Of a stretch of 64,000 nucleotides of DNA, positions 34,620 to 47,744 are shown piece after piece. A model generated the notes under the pieces. It was given only the letters and a program-made list of their open reading frames with translations. It was not told the origin of the DNA and did not search any database. The stretch is from assembly GCA_026545765.1 (NCBI GenBank), contig CM048842.1, positions 73,149,871 to 73,213,870 of the forward strand, read 5' to 3'. The position numbers and the translations under genes are program-made. The stretch is from Plantago major (lineage: Eukaryota; Streptophyta; Magnoliopsida; Lamiales; Plantaginaceae). Each line of letters opens with the position of its first letter. Position 1 is the stretch's first letter.

Positions 34620-34631
34620 TGGTATCAGAGC
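34620..34631 (+). other. Element C primer-binding site (tRNA-iMet)
   Basis: TGGTATCAGAGC two bases after the 5' LTR, identical to the sites of A and D. Confidence 0.92.
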
Positions 34632-34734
34632 AGGAGGTTCACAAGCCTTCTGCACTGAACCTAGATCCCCAGATAGGTGAAGGAACTTTGTGCATTTTCG
34701 AGGACTATTTAATTTTTGTGTTAAGTGTGCAGGA

Positions 34735-36870
34735 ATGTCTCTGAGTGATGCACCCGTTCTCAAACCAGAGAACTACGAGAAATGGAAAAATAACATGATG
34801 CTCCACCTTGAAGCCATAAGTGACGAAATGATCGAAGTGATAAAGAATGGCCTAATAGTTATTTAACAACTTAAACAAGTCATGGAGGTTTCTAATGGTA
34901 GAGACAGAGCTCAAAGCGATGGATCTTCACAAACTGATGCGTCAGCAAGTGGGAGATCTACTAGTCAAGTTATTTACGAACCAAAGCCCAGAGAACTCTG
35001 GACATCGGAAGATGCCAAGAGAAATCGTCTGGATGGTCAAGCTCGTAATATCATCATCAGATCAACACCTGAGCACATACAGTGTAAACTGTGGGGTGCT
35101 AAAACGGCGAAAGTTGCCTGGCAACTGATTGAAGAAATCTGTGCAAACCGAGAAACCAAAGAAAACAAGTTCGAAGTTCTCAAGTTGAAATTTCAAAATT
35201 TCAAACAAGGACCCTGACCAAACTCGAAGAACTTGATTTCAGATTACCACTCATGAGTGATATGGCAGCACTTGGGGAAAGCAACAGATACTCCTAGTCA
35301 GAAAAGATTAAGACTATTGTCAGAAGTCTTAACCACAACTGGGAGCATACTAAATTCTTTTATTTTAACCAAGGAATGCCAAATATCACTCCAGTGGAAC
35401 TCTTCTCACATCTTGCTACGGTTGATTATGAGACAACACAAAGAGAACAAACAACTGAAAAGTTGCAGAATATTGCTCTAGTTGCTCAAGGAACTTCTGA
35501 GAAGAAGAAAATCAAGGAAGAGACTGAGGATGCTCTTGCTGCAAAGCAAATGAGCAAATATGTAAGTCGAGAAATTGAGAGAAGAAAAGCCAAAGAGAAG
35601 CTGAAAAAGCATCTAGGCGCAAACTATCACCAGTACAAAAATATGCAAAGCTCATTTGAACAAGCCATTTCGAAAGCATCATGTACTGAGACAGTAGAAA
35701 TTGGAAACGATATCTGTTTCTATTGTCAGAAACCGGGTCACTTCAAGAAGGATTGTCCTGCCTTCAACAAACTAAGGACAGGGGACAAGAAAGATAGAAG
35801 AATCTTCAGAAGAAGCCAGAAAGCTTTATTAACTGAAGAAAGAAAGAAAATCCAAACTCAACTGGATGCTCTAGACTTTGAGACAGATTCTGAAGATGAC
35901 AATTCAGATGACTCAACCTTACCTTCACCAGAATTATGTGGAGTTACTCATGATATAATCGACTTCGGCCTCAAGAAGAATGAAATGTGTGGAGTTGCTG
36001 AGATTGACTGTCCAGACATCTCTAACATAGAAATCTGTCTTATGGCTGATGAGGTAACACATACGTCTTGTTATACTTATGAAAGTGATGAAGAAGAAAT
36101 AAAAGATCTAGAAAATCTCAGGAAAGATCTTGACATCTATGAAAGAGAATTTCTAATGATCCAAGCTAGAGCCGAAAATCTTGAAGAAGAAAAGAATTCT
36201 CTTGCAAAGGAAAATTCTCAATTAGTTAAGATATCTGAGAAAAGGATCTCGAAAATGCATTTCTCAAAGCTCGGATATCGAGACCGAAAAGTCACATAAA
36301 GAAGAAGCAATTAATTTGAAAGAAATATGAAGATCTACTTTACGAGAACAAGGAACTCGAAAAGAAAGAATTATCTTTTCAATCATATGCCAAAGCTAGT
36401 GACACTTCATCAAGTACAATCTTACTTAAGAGATCCTTGAAAAAAGAAAGGACTTGGGCTGAATACATGCAGATTGTTCTATCACTCTGAATAAGAGTGA
36501 GGAAAGAAGAACATTTGTAAGTACTCAGCAAGATGGTTCCCATGCAATCTATAGTATCGGTCAGAAGACGAAGATTGTTGACAAAGGAAAGGCAGTTGCG
36601 ACTAAACCTTTGTGGGAAAAACAAGTAAAAAACAAAACTGTTGGGCACGTCTCTGAAAAGAAACACAACAGTGAAAAGTGTAAACACCCACATTGCTATG
36701 TCTCTCAAAAGGGTAGAATTGCAGGAGCTGGCAAATTCTCTCATGTCACTTTTTCTGGAAAGAAATTGGATCAACCAGAGACTAGCAAAGCTGCTGAGAA
36801 AAGATCTTAGATAGCTTCAAGTGCTCGAAACGGTATTGGCTATAAAGGCATCGGGAAACAACTTGCTCAT
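34735..36870 (+). pseudogene. Element C gag (nearly complete, broken)
   Basis: ATG at 34735 starts MSLSDAPVLKPENYEKWKNN. A stop at 34862 and a frameshift near 35210 break the N-terminal half. The 35376-36299 frame is clean: capsid tail, then a perfect CCHC knuckle (CFYCQKPGHFKKDC at about 35720), an acidic stretch and a coiled coil. After another break near 36300 the segment with KCKHPHCYVSQKGRIAGAGK follows (36610-36810). The end of gag and the whole protease are deleted. The sequence jumps from KQLAHE to GSLYVADW at about 36870. Confidence 0.87.
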
Positions 36871-39800
36871 GAAAGGCAGTCTTTATGTTGCCGATTGGGC
36901 ATCTGCCACAACTGAAGAATGTCTCATGGTGAGTCAATCTGGTCACACAGAAGAGCACTGGTTATGGCACGAAAGAATGAGTCACTTGAACTTCAAAACT
37001 CTGAACAAACTTGCCAAGAAAGAGTTAGTGGTTGGCCTTCCCAAAACATCTTTCAGAAAGGATGGTATCTGTTCTGCATGTCAGATGGGGAAACAATCCA
37101 AAATCTCTTTCAAGTCCAAAACTAGACACTCTAGTGTTAGACCACTGCAACTACTACATATGGATCTTTTTGAATCATCTGTAACTAGTTATGCAGGAAA
37201 GAAATATGGTCTGGTTGTTGTAGATGACTTCTCAAGATTCACTTGGGTTGTATTTCTGAAACACAAATCTGATGCCAGGGTGGAGATACCAAACTTGCTG
37301 AAAAAGCTTGAAGTCATGAAAAATGACAAGGTATCTGCAATCAGAACAGACCATGGTACTGAGTTTGTCAACCAGTACATAAAGGAGTTTTGTACCTGCA
37401 AAGGTATACAACACCAACTTTCCTCTGTAAGAACACCTCAACAAAATGGTGTTGCAGAAAGGAAAAATAGAACCCTTAAAGAAGCTGCAAGGACGATGCT
37501 AGCTGACACTGAAATAAGTGAAGTTTATTGGGTTGAAGTCACAACACTGCTACTCGTAATGTATGTTTGATAAACAAACACCATGACAAGACCCCTTATG
37601 AAATCTTGGTTGGTAGACCCCCTAATATCAAACATCTGAGAGTATTTGGTTGTAGATGTTTTGTTCTAAACAATGGAAAAGATTATGTGAAAACATTTCA
37701 ACCAAAGGCAGATGAAGGTGTATTTCTTGGTTATTCCACGATTAGCAAAGCCTACAGAATTTACAACAAAAGAACAAAGAAAATTAAAGAATCAGTTCAT
37801 GTTGTATTCTATGAAGGAAGTAAGAAAACACCTCCTAATGATGAACTCTCAGAAAGGCTCAAAGAACTAATGTTGAGGGATTCTGAAGAAGAGTCCTCAG
37901 AAAGGAGAAACATCATTATGGAAAGTGAGGATGACTCTGACGTAGAAAAGCTTGATATGCCTAGTAACAACCAGATGACTCACAAACATGATGAAGAATT
38001 TCCTATGAAACTTCCAGAAATGGAAACTGAAGATATTCATCATAAAGCTATCTCTGGAAATAATCTCTCTGAAAGACATGTTCCAGATAGCTCAAACATT
38101 GAACATGTGTCAGACATTAATTACCCTTCTGAGGAGCAAAATGTCTTAGATACTGAAAAAGTATCAAATCAAAATCCCAGTGATTCACATTCAAATCATT
38201 TGGATATTGATCCTACTAGCACTAAACCTATGATGAGATGGATCAAGGATCATCCTGCAAAAGATGTGATTGGACCAATTAATCAAGGTGTTAGGACTAG
38301 GAGAGCAATAGCTGAAAATGCTAATTCTCTCTTTGGATGTTTCATCTCAAATATTGAACCTAAAAATATAGAAGAAGCATTAGGAGACCAAGACTGGATC
38401 TCTGCAATGCAAGAAGAGTTGGATCAATTTGAGAGAAACAAAGTCTGGAAACTAGTTCCATTTGTGGAAGGAATATCTGTGATTGGAACTAAATGGGTTT
38501 TCAGAAACAAGATGAATGAATCTGGTGAAATAACCAGAAACAAAGCAAGATTGGTTGCCAAGGGATTTACCCAGACTGAAGGCTTAGATTTTGATGAGTC
38601 ATATGCACCAGTTGCCATATTGGATGCAATAAGACTCTTTCTAGTGTTTGCAGCTCATAAAGATTTTAAAGTTTATCAGATGGATGTCAAAAGTGCATTC
38701 TTGAACGGTGAACTTGCAGAAGAAGTTTATGTTGAGCAACCACCTGGCTTTGAAGTTTCCTCAGAAAGTAGAATGGTCTATAAACTATGTAAAGCTCAGA
38801 TGGATCAAACAGGCTCCAAGAGCATGGTATGACACTTTGGCCAAATACCTTCTGGAAAGTGGTTTCAAGAAAGGTGAAGTTGATAAAACTTTATTTACCT
38901 TAAATCATGATGGGAAACTACTCTTAGTTCAAGTATATGTTGATGACATCATATTTGGATCTAAGGACAAGCAACTTTGTAATGACTTTGCAAATCTCAT
39001 GAAAGTAAGTTTGAGATGAGCATGATGGGAGAAATGAATTATTTTCTAGGATTGCAAGTCAAGCAACTCAATGATGGAATATTCATTAGTCAAACAAAGT
39101 ATGCAAAAGATATGCTCACAAAATTCAATCTTAAGCCTTCTGAAAAGAATGCTAATATACCTATGAGCATTGGAACCAAAATGACCTATACAGAATCAGA
39201 CAAGAGTGTTGAAGAATATAAGTATAGGAAATTGATATGTTCACTACTTTACCTCACTGCAAGTAGACCTGATATTCAATACGCCGTTGGAGTGTGTGCT
39301 AGATTTCAGACAAATCCGATGCAAACACACTACAACATTGCTATGAAAATATTAAGGTATGTAAAATGTACAGTAGATGTAGGATTGTGGTATCCTAAAG
39401 AAAGCGGATTGAGTTTAGCTGGGTACTCAGACGCTGATTATGCTGGATCACTGCTTGATAGGAAAAGCACCTCAGGAACTTGTCAGTTTCTGGGTACTAG
39501 ACTTATCTCGTGGTTTAGCAAGAAGCAAAACTCAATTGCAACTTCTACCACAGAGGCTGAATATATTGCTGCTGGTTGTTGTGCAACACAAATTCTGTGG
39601 ATACAACAACAACTTAAAGACTATGGACTCGATGAAGAGAAAACTCCCATTTTCTGTGACAACACAAGTGCTATTGCAATTACACAGAATCCTAAATTTC
39701 ATGCCAGAACAAAGCATATTGATGTCAGACATCACTTCATCAGAGACCATGTTGAAAAAGACAATATAGAGATACTCAAGATTGGCACTGAAGACCAACT

Positions 39801-39888
39801 TGCAGATATCTTCACTAAGCCACTACAAGAAAGTAGATTCTTAGCCTTAAGACATAGTCTTGGACTAATGGAACTACCAATGAACTGA
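36871..39888 (+). pseudogene. Element C pol: integrase, RT, RNase H (protease missing)
   Basis: Pre-integrase HHCC zinc finger (HERMSHLN to CSACQMGK, 36970-37090). Integrase core with Asp in LLHMDLF (about 37160), Asp in RTDHGTEF (about 37348) and Glu in GVAERKN (about 37455). Frameshift at 37545. Integrase tail and linker in 37567-38430. RT from NKVWKLVPF with [13 protein letters not shown], broken at 38790-38820, YVDD at 38936-38947 and a further break at 39005. RNase H with DADYAGS, STTEAEYI, CDNTSAI and HIDVRHHFIRDH, ending at 39888. All catalytic residues can be found, but no single frame joins them. Confidence 0.92.
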
Positions 39889-40486
39889 AAGTTCGTAACT
39901 GAACGCATCTAGAGAAGAGGTATCCGAACGGCATCCATAGAAGAGGTATCTGGATCGGGCATCCAGAGAAGTGAAAAGAGAAATCGAACGGTATCCTAAG
40001 TCAAAAAGGCTAAAGAGCAAAAGACGACTTAAGATCTACGAGACAGAACTTATATCGAATTACTCTATAAACGGGGAACACAAAGGAGAATAGTACAACT
40101 ATCTGCAGTCAACTACTCTCGTGAAACTCGCATTATTTCTATCTTGATGAAAAACTTGGAAAAATCCTAAGTATAAGATGATTCAGATGCAAAGTTGTTC
40201 TTGGTCATACAAAACGTGATTCGAGATAGCTAATAGCCAAAATTCATTAATTGTGCATATTTACAATTGTTGATTGTGATCATTGATGAAGAATCAATAG
40301 TGACCCTTGAGGAAATTAAGCGTTTGATCTATACGGTGGAAATTAATTCACAAGAATAGTGGATCAGAAAAATTCGACAAAGCCCACTTTGCATTTAATG
40401 AACTAGCTTTTGCTCACGCCGCTTGCAAATCAGTATACGCATACACAAAATCAATTTGTATGTATTTGTCTGTTGAGATTCTATTG
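39889..40486 (+). other. Element C spacer between pol and ORF3
   Basis: About 0.6 kb without coding sequence. It has decayed copies of GGCATCCAGAGAAG-like repeats, followed by the region upstream of the internal TATA box. Confidence 0.6.
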
Positions 40487-40499
40487 CTATATATATAGG
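40487..40499 (+). promoter_or_regulatory. Conserved internal TATA box upstream of ORF3 (C)
   Basis: CTATATATATAGG, then ATTTTGGCAAAAG, 177 bases before the ORF3 ATG at 40676. Position and flanks match A and D. A second A/T motif, CTATATAAAGAG, abuts the ATG. Confidence 0.6.
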
Positions 40500-40675
40500 A
40501 TTTTGGCAAAAGAAATCACTTTCGCCTAATCCAAAATTCCGACTTACACAAAAATAGCAAAACCTTCTCTTGATTCTCTGCAAACCTTCTACAATCTCTG
40601 CAAATCAAGATTAAGTTTTTCTGCAAAGAATTACTGAATCAAATCTCTTTCAAACACCGTACACTATATAAAGAG

Positions 40676-43600
40676 ATGGCCCCAAAGAATTCTTCCACAC
40701 AGAAATCTCAATCCTCCACTTGTACTGCTGAAAAGCAAGCACCAGAGTTGGTTATTGTGAACAACCGACTGGTAGGAGATTTTAATCCTGACCATTGGAC
40801 TTCAAATCACAGAATGATTTGGGGTGGTGCCATGGTTGAGGAATACCTCACGGCTGCAATAGAGAACCAAGCCGTGTAAAGTCGATTCTTGACATGCTTG
40901 AAAAGGCACAAATCAAGGGATTTCTATCTGCTCGCCCAAGTGGAATTTCATCACTCGATGTGTTGGAATTCTACAACAACTCCAGGATAATTTCCTGTGT
41001 TTTTGAAGGCACTGCAATAGTGTCTGTCAAAACCTCAGTCCAAGGAAAGGAAATCCTTCTGGACTTAACAACTTTCTGTAAGTTGTTTGAGTTTCAAAAT
41101 CTTGAAAGGATTTTGAAATAAACACCAAGGATGATGATCTCCTTGAAGGTATTTAACAATTGTACAGTGACGTGTGTGATCTTGAAAAATCAGATACACC
41201 CACTGAGTACAAGCTTGCTGACATCCGAACCAGACATCTGATGGTTCACTGGGATGTATTGGCTTGCATTCTTCACAGATGCTTTGATGGTCTACAAGGA
41301 GGTGCTGACCAGATAAGCCAAGAACGATGGATCATGATGTTCTTGCTGAATCAACAAGACAAAAGGCTGGAAAACCCTTTTAACTGGGGAAAGTACGCCT
41401 TCATGAAGTTTATGAAGAAGATTCAAGGCTTCGAGCCTAAGATCGCCAAAGGACTAGCTGAGCCAAAGGCCACAGTAGGCTATGGTCTGAAGATATGCTA
41501 CTTGCTGGAGAAGCTTGGCATTGAGCTCAGAGAGACGACTGAAATAGCCAACAGTAACCTACTATACAAATATGAGTATACAAACTTGATGAAAAAGGTT
41601 ACTGGGTCTCAGAAAGGTTCTAAGAAGCGAAATTCTGAAAAGGTATCTGAAGACAAGGTTGCAGCCAAGAAGCCCAGAACTTCAAGAAAGAATTCTGATG
41701 GCAAATCAGAAGACACACCCATTGAGGTTGTCGATTCTCAGATATCTGCAGGCCTTGCCGATGAACTGATAAAGGCAGATCAACTCATCAATGCTGCAAA
41801 AGAGTTATCAACTACTGAACAAGTAGACTCAGCAAGAGAAAGTGCTTTCAGAAATGTGAAGACTATTACAGAAAGCTTTGCTGATGAACTCATAAATGCT
41901 GCCAAAACAGGTGAAAAGCACCAAGCCCCATCTGCAGAAATTGCAAGAATAATGGACCAATCAGTTCCCAATGCTGATGAGAGCTCTGACGATGAAGATG
42001 ATGAACTAATCATCTCTCAAGTCCTAGAAAGAACAAAGAGGGCTAAGGATACTGTAACAGTAACTGGTGATAAGGTTTCTGAAGATGAACCTACACCTCA
42101 GGTTGCTGAACAAGCACCTATAGCAAAGGTTGTTGGTTCAAACACATCATCAGGGAACGTTTCTTACGCACAACTTCAAAAAGCCCTGATGAGTGGTAAT
42201 TTAGTGCTGGCAGATGCTGATGGAAATGCCACATCTAAAAATCTGGAAGAACACTCTACTGACCGATCTTCTGCTTCCAGACAACCACAACAACCACAAA
42301 CACAACAACCACAACAGCCACAAGTGGTTGATGAAATGGTAAATGAACTCCATTTCGAATTACCAAAGAATGCAAGATGTCAAGAAAATCCCGCAAACGA
42401 GGTGTTCCCAACTCAATGAGAGGGATCAAACCGAGACATCTACTCGTAATGATCAACTGGGGAGGCAATCGAGTTGCACACCAGAAAGGTGTGAAGTACC
42501 TAAAACTTCAAACAAAGAAGCTGTACTGGAACAAGAAGACCAAAGTATAAAAGGGTCACAAGTTCCAGAGACCAATCAGCCTGACAATGCTCAGGTAGCT
42601 GAATGGTTTAACTCCTACCTTGTGAAAAATTTTATGCTTGTATATCTTGTTACTTATATAAAAATTCTTTGTTACAGGCTGAGTTAGAAACACAGAAACA
42701 AGAGGAAGCTGGAAAGCTTGCCTCAGAAACTGAGAAGGAGGTTACCCCAACCTCTTAAGAAATCGAGCTGTACCACAGGTGATAATTGATTCTTAAGATA
42801 ACACTTTTCAGTCATTTGTCTATGTGCTTAATCATTTAAAGTAAATGTTTCTAACAGGCTCCAACTGAGAAAGAGGAAGATAAAGTAAATGTCAGAGACA
42901 AACCCAGAGACCGACAAGGTTTCTGAAGAACACATCATTGAGCCTTCTAGCATGAAGGTACATGAAAAATCAGTGATAAGTATTCTTCATCATGGGTTAT
43001 CTTAAACTTCTTCTACAATATTCAATACTTTCTACTTACAGGCTCATTCAGAAGTAGAAATGCAAAGGGAAAAAGTTGCGACACCCCCTGCATCAATGGA
43101 AATTGATGAAGCTCCCAAGGCAAAATCACATGAAAGAATACCAGAAACTGAGAAAGTTTCTGAGAAAAATGACTCTGAGCTTCCTATTGAGGAAGTAAGT
43201 CAAAAACTCAGAACTCATTAAAGCATTTTTTGCAAAAATTCTTTCAAATAATTTCCTAAGTATTGTATTAATCTTAATTCTCAGGTTCAAGAAAGAAAGG
43301 TTGATGAGGACCAGACTTACAAGTCTCCACCTCACAACAAGATATCCGAGACACCAATTGTCTCAAGAGCAAGTCTCTCGAGCACAAGTACTTACTCAGG
43401 TAACTCAGAAACTAAACTACACTTCTACTCAGATATCTACAAAAGTTTTGAAACTCACTCAAAACTCTTTCTTTCAAGCTCAAACAAGTGCAAAGCAGGC
43501 TCCCAATGATGAGAAAAGGGACCTACTTCCCTTCTTCAAAACTCAAACCCTGCCAAAGCATATTCAATGCTTCAAGAAATGGCAAAGGTTAAGGTGCTCT

Positions 43601-46277
43601 GATCTCTCTGAAATATTGAGAATCACAGATCAACCAACCAGACGAGCACGAGCTCTTGACTTGGAGACGTATATCCATGCAATGTTCCCTACCGAACACT
43701 ACGATTCATGACTCTATTGCATAAGGATTTCTCCAGAAGTGGCACAGCTTGATACAAGCCTTTGAGCAGTGATGGTCGACAAGATTACAGATGGCATTCA
43801 AGCCACGCCTCTGCATCTGAAATTTATACCTTCTGAACAAGAAGAGGTTAATGGGCAGAAGATCACTATTCCTGAAGTGATCAATCTTGTATCTGAAGAT
43901 GATGAGGAGGAAGAGATAAACGAAAACGACTTCGATGAACCTCCCACTGACCATCACCAAAAGGATGATACAAACAAAAAGGATGATGATGATGCCCCTA
44001 CACTAGGGACCGGAGGAATTTCACAAAGAAATCATGTCTCAACTGCTGAAAAGCAAACTGAGAGGAAAGCACAGAAATCTCCGTCTCCATCTCCTCAAAA
44101 GTCAACTCATCCATCTTCCCAACAAAAGGTTATTACTGAACAAGTAGTTGAGGATTCTGAGGAAATCGCCGTAAATTGTTGAATACTCAATCGAATCGCA
44201 ACTCGCATAACCTGTTGAAGAAGAACAATACTCCATCTTCAATCGGAAGACCAGATAGCTAAATCCAGAGACAAGCTTGACCAACTACAAGATCAATATC
44301 TGCAAGAAATGATTGCTTACTCTGAGGTTAAAGAGCTACAAGATGCTGTAAATGCCATCACCAAAGAACTCGATACTGAAGAAGTATCTGAAATTAAGCA
44401 TGATGCTAAGGCTGCATCATCTTCAAAAGATGTACCATCCTCCTCCCAAAAAGGGAAGAAACCAATCTCTGAGATGGTTGCTGGACTCGACACAATCGAT
44501 GAGAATGTCCAAGAGGATGAAGATCACTAGGCTGATTACTCAAATGATGAAGAAGGCAAGACTTTGGCAGAGCATCGCAATGAACATCTAGCTGTTTCAC
44601 ACTTGAAAAGGAAACTGATTGCTCCTGAAACTTTCAGCAAACTGCCAAATGTCCACTCCCATGAATACATGAACAGATACCAAGTACTGGCTCATCTGAA
44701 AAAGGAGATGTCTTCACAGAACAAGGAAGTAATTGCCTCCGTCCCCTCTGAAATGAAAAAGTTCACTGAGCTCGTCACTCAGAGAACAACTAGCATAGTC
44801 ATTGATTAGAAAGATCTGGGAATGATAAGGGACGATGATGCGTCTTTAGCTGAAAAAGCTTTCCAAGAGGCAAGTTACACTGCTGGAAAAGCAGATGCCA
44901 TCCTAGGCCCATTGGCAGAGCTCACTGATAAGGACAATGGACTTATCAAGCAAAATCAGGAGCTCAAAGCCGAACTTCAGAAGTTGGTCACTGCCTACAA
45001 TTATTTACAAGGGCATTTTAACTCTCTCTCAGATTCTTTTATGAGACTGAGTCAGCCAACAATGACTAAGGGGGAAAGAGTGTACAAATCTGGACCTCAA
45101 AGTCAGGGGAATGGGAAGAAGGAGAAGAAAACAAGAAGAAATCTGGAGCTGGTGCGGCTCAGAGAGGAAGAAGAAACATGAAAACTTCCCAGCCACCACT
45201 CAGAATCAATGAACCCTCCTCAAGCCAAGCTGCTTTGCAAATAGTAGCTGCTTCCCAGAAACCTACTGAAGGAACTACAATGATAACAAGGGCCATGGCA
45301 CAGAAACCTCCAAGGAGTACCAAGGCTCCAAGGAGAAGACAGTTAAAGGATTGATGAATCTTCCAAGAAAAGAAGAAGGCCAAATCAAGTCCCTGGGCAA
45401 TGAAGAAGGCTGTAAAACTCTCACAAGATTTAATCTTGATGATGATGAGGAAAGTGATGAAGATGAAGCTCCTCTTCACAGAAAAAGGAAAATTGAAAGC
45501 CTAATCGAGCCCATAATGTCAAAGCCCTAGCGCCTAAAACACCCTCCGAAATACCAAGTCTATCCAGGGTGGTTCTTCAAGCAACAACCCCAAAGAGAAT
45601 TCAAGACAGAGAAGGAACAGACTGAGAGCTGAGCAAAGAAAAAGTCAACTTCCACTCAGGCCAGAAGAAGCCAAAATAGAGTATGTGAAGAATGACAATG
45701 ATTCCTCTGTCTACAGGTGCATCAATCAGAAAAATGGCTATTGGATTCTGGAACTTAAGCATCTACTGGTAAATTCAAGATTTCCAGAACCAATCCATAA
45801 ACAACTTTTGGCATGGAGAAAAGATAAGCTAACCTTGATCAACACCAATCACATTAAAGCCTAGTTGGATTTTGAAGTTGTGAAGAGAACTGAAGCCATG
45901 AGAAAGGACCTCTCTGATGAATGTCCATATGGAAAGCCAGATGATGTGCATGTAATCGAATATCACAGAACAGAGCAAGAGCAAGACTCGTTGTGGAACC
46001 CTATGAGTCGTTCTATCTAACTGAAGATCAATACAAGGGTGACATCAGATATCTGAGGATTATCTACGAATACTTCAAGCTTTCAGATATCAGAATAGAG
46101 CATGCCTGGAAGTGGGGAAAGTATCTGTGGGTCAAATATTTTGTCAAGAAGAATCCTACCAAAACCTACAAAGAGGTCTATGGATTTGCCAGAGACACTG
46201 AGATGCTCGTCAGAACACTTCTCTATGATTATTCTGATGACATCAAAAGGTTTGGAGATAGGAAATTTGCAGACTGA
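40676..46277 (+). pseudogene. Element C ORF3, multi-exon, with breaks
   Basis: Closest to the ORF3 of A. ATG at 40676. An early stop near 40877 and a shift near 41120 are followed by a long clean frame (41160-42419) with the conserved domain containing HWDVLACILHRCFDGLQGG, a KKR-type basic patch and Gln/Pro repeats. Five introns are placed by GT-AG borders: 42595-42677, 42779-42857, 42958-43041, 43195-43284 and 43400-43478. The last one has its acceptor changed from CAG to CAA. Downstream are SEILRITDQP (43606), an acidic stretch (about 43890-43990), a coiled coil (44822-45180) and the C-terminal domain ending at 46277. Several small frameshifts coincide with CAG/CTG sites. No signal peptide or membrane helix is seen. 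Confidence 0.75.
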
Positions 46278-46364
46278 TCCATAGAACTACTGTTGAAGAC
46301 TTGAAGAGTTGAAGGCTAATATATTAGGATGTTTACTTGGAGCTTGGCTACTCCTGTTGTCCTA

Positions 46365-47739
46365 TTACTGAAACAGTTTTACAGATACCTTGGCCAGATA
46401 TCTTGAAGACACGAATAGTTTTAAACAAACTGTGTCACAAGAGATATCTGAGAAATAAAAGGTCTATCTGAAAACAAGAAAAGTGTCCACAGATATCTAT
46501 TCTCAGATACCTTGAGCTTTAACCACATTTCTGAAAAAGAAATATATATATTGCAAACAAAGTTGTTTCAATAAAAGTGGTATCTGAAGTTAAAGATAAG
46601 AACGTGCAAAGAATCATAGAAATCTGATCAAGGTTGTCTCCGATACAAAGCATAGTTTTGTTGGCACTACTGGACAAAAGTATAGTACAATGCATTAAAT
46701 GCATGGACAAAGATGTTCGAAACGAAACGGTAGCTTCAAGAAGAAGACAAACACGCTACGATTATACACAGATATCAACAGTTAGAATTTGATTTAAGCC
46801 TAACGGATACTATTCAAACGGCACTCAAATTCATCTATAAATATCAACACTTAGACTGCTTGAGGAGACACACTACACAACTTGAAGAACTTACCTTTGA
46901 GCATATCTTAATCTTCAAAACTACTTACTCTCAAAGCTTTACATTGCAACCAAAGCTCCTGATCTTAAGTAGTACTAAAGTTCTAAGTGTCCTGATCCTA
47001 AACAAGCACAGCTATCTGTGAAAGAGTTGAATTGAAAGATCAAGTATCTGAGATTCATTCTCTAGAACATTTATCTAAGACTTGGGTCAGTAAAAAGAAC
47101 AAGATACCATACATTGAAAAGTGTATTAAATATACTTGATTCAAGAGCTATCTGATTAACTGAAAAGTTATTAAAGAAGCTCATCTGACAACTCAAACCA
47201 AAACCAACACCATCACTGGCGTGGAGTACAGGAAGTACTTAGTTTGAGAAACTAATGAATAACTCCAAGGTTATTGAGCACAGGAAGTACTTAGCTTGGG
47301 AAGCTAGGGAATAGCTCAAAAAGGTTTCTGAGTACAGGAAGTACTTGGCTGTGAAAGCCAGGGAACAACTCAGGGGGAACATTTGGTTGTGAACCATTTG
47401 TTTAAGGAATCTTAGAATAAGATTTTTGTAAGGTGACCTCAATTATCTATTCTAGTGAATTCTAGGTCTTTGGAAGACCGAAGTGGATTAGTTGGAGGAT
47501 TACGCCACCTCCAGATACCACTATACTTGTTGTGTTATTTACTTTTCTGTACTTACATTTCAGCAACACACACACACAGTTTAACTATTTCTGCACTTAT
47601 CTATCTTAAGTCTTCCGCGCTCTGAATCTAAGTATCAGATATCTACACAGATATCTGAGAAATAGTTTTTATCGACAAAAGTTTTAAAAGACTATTCACC
47701 CCCCTCTAGTCTTTTACTTTGCCGTTATCTGGACCAACA
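46365..47739 (+). repeat. Element C 3' LTR, 5'-truncated
   Basis: Matches the 5' LTR from about 280 bases inside its start. The junction TTACTGAAACAG follows the ORF3 trailer directly, so the polypurine tract and the U3 start are gone. It ends in GGACCAACA and is followed by the TGTTT duplication. Confidence 0.9.
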
Positions 47740-47744
47740 TGTTT

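Larger units (their letters stand above)
32965..47739 (+). mobile_element. Element C: Ty1/Copia (Sirevirus-like), nested in D
   Basis: A 14,775-bp insertion with 5-bp duplication TGTTT (32960-32964 and 47740-47744). Same orientation as D. It has an intact 5' LTR, gag, integrase, RT, RNase H and ORF3. The protease region is deleted (junction at about 36870). The 3' UTR, polypurine tract and first part of the 3' LTR are also deleted (junction at about 46365). It cannot encode a full replication set. Confidence 0.94.
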
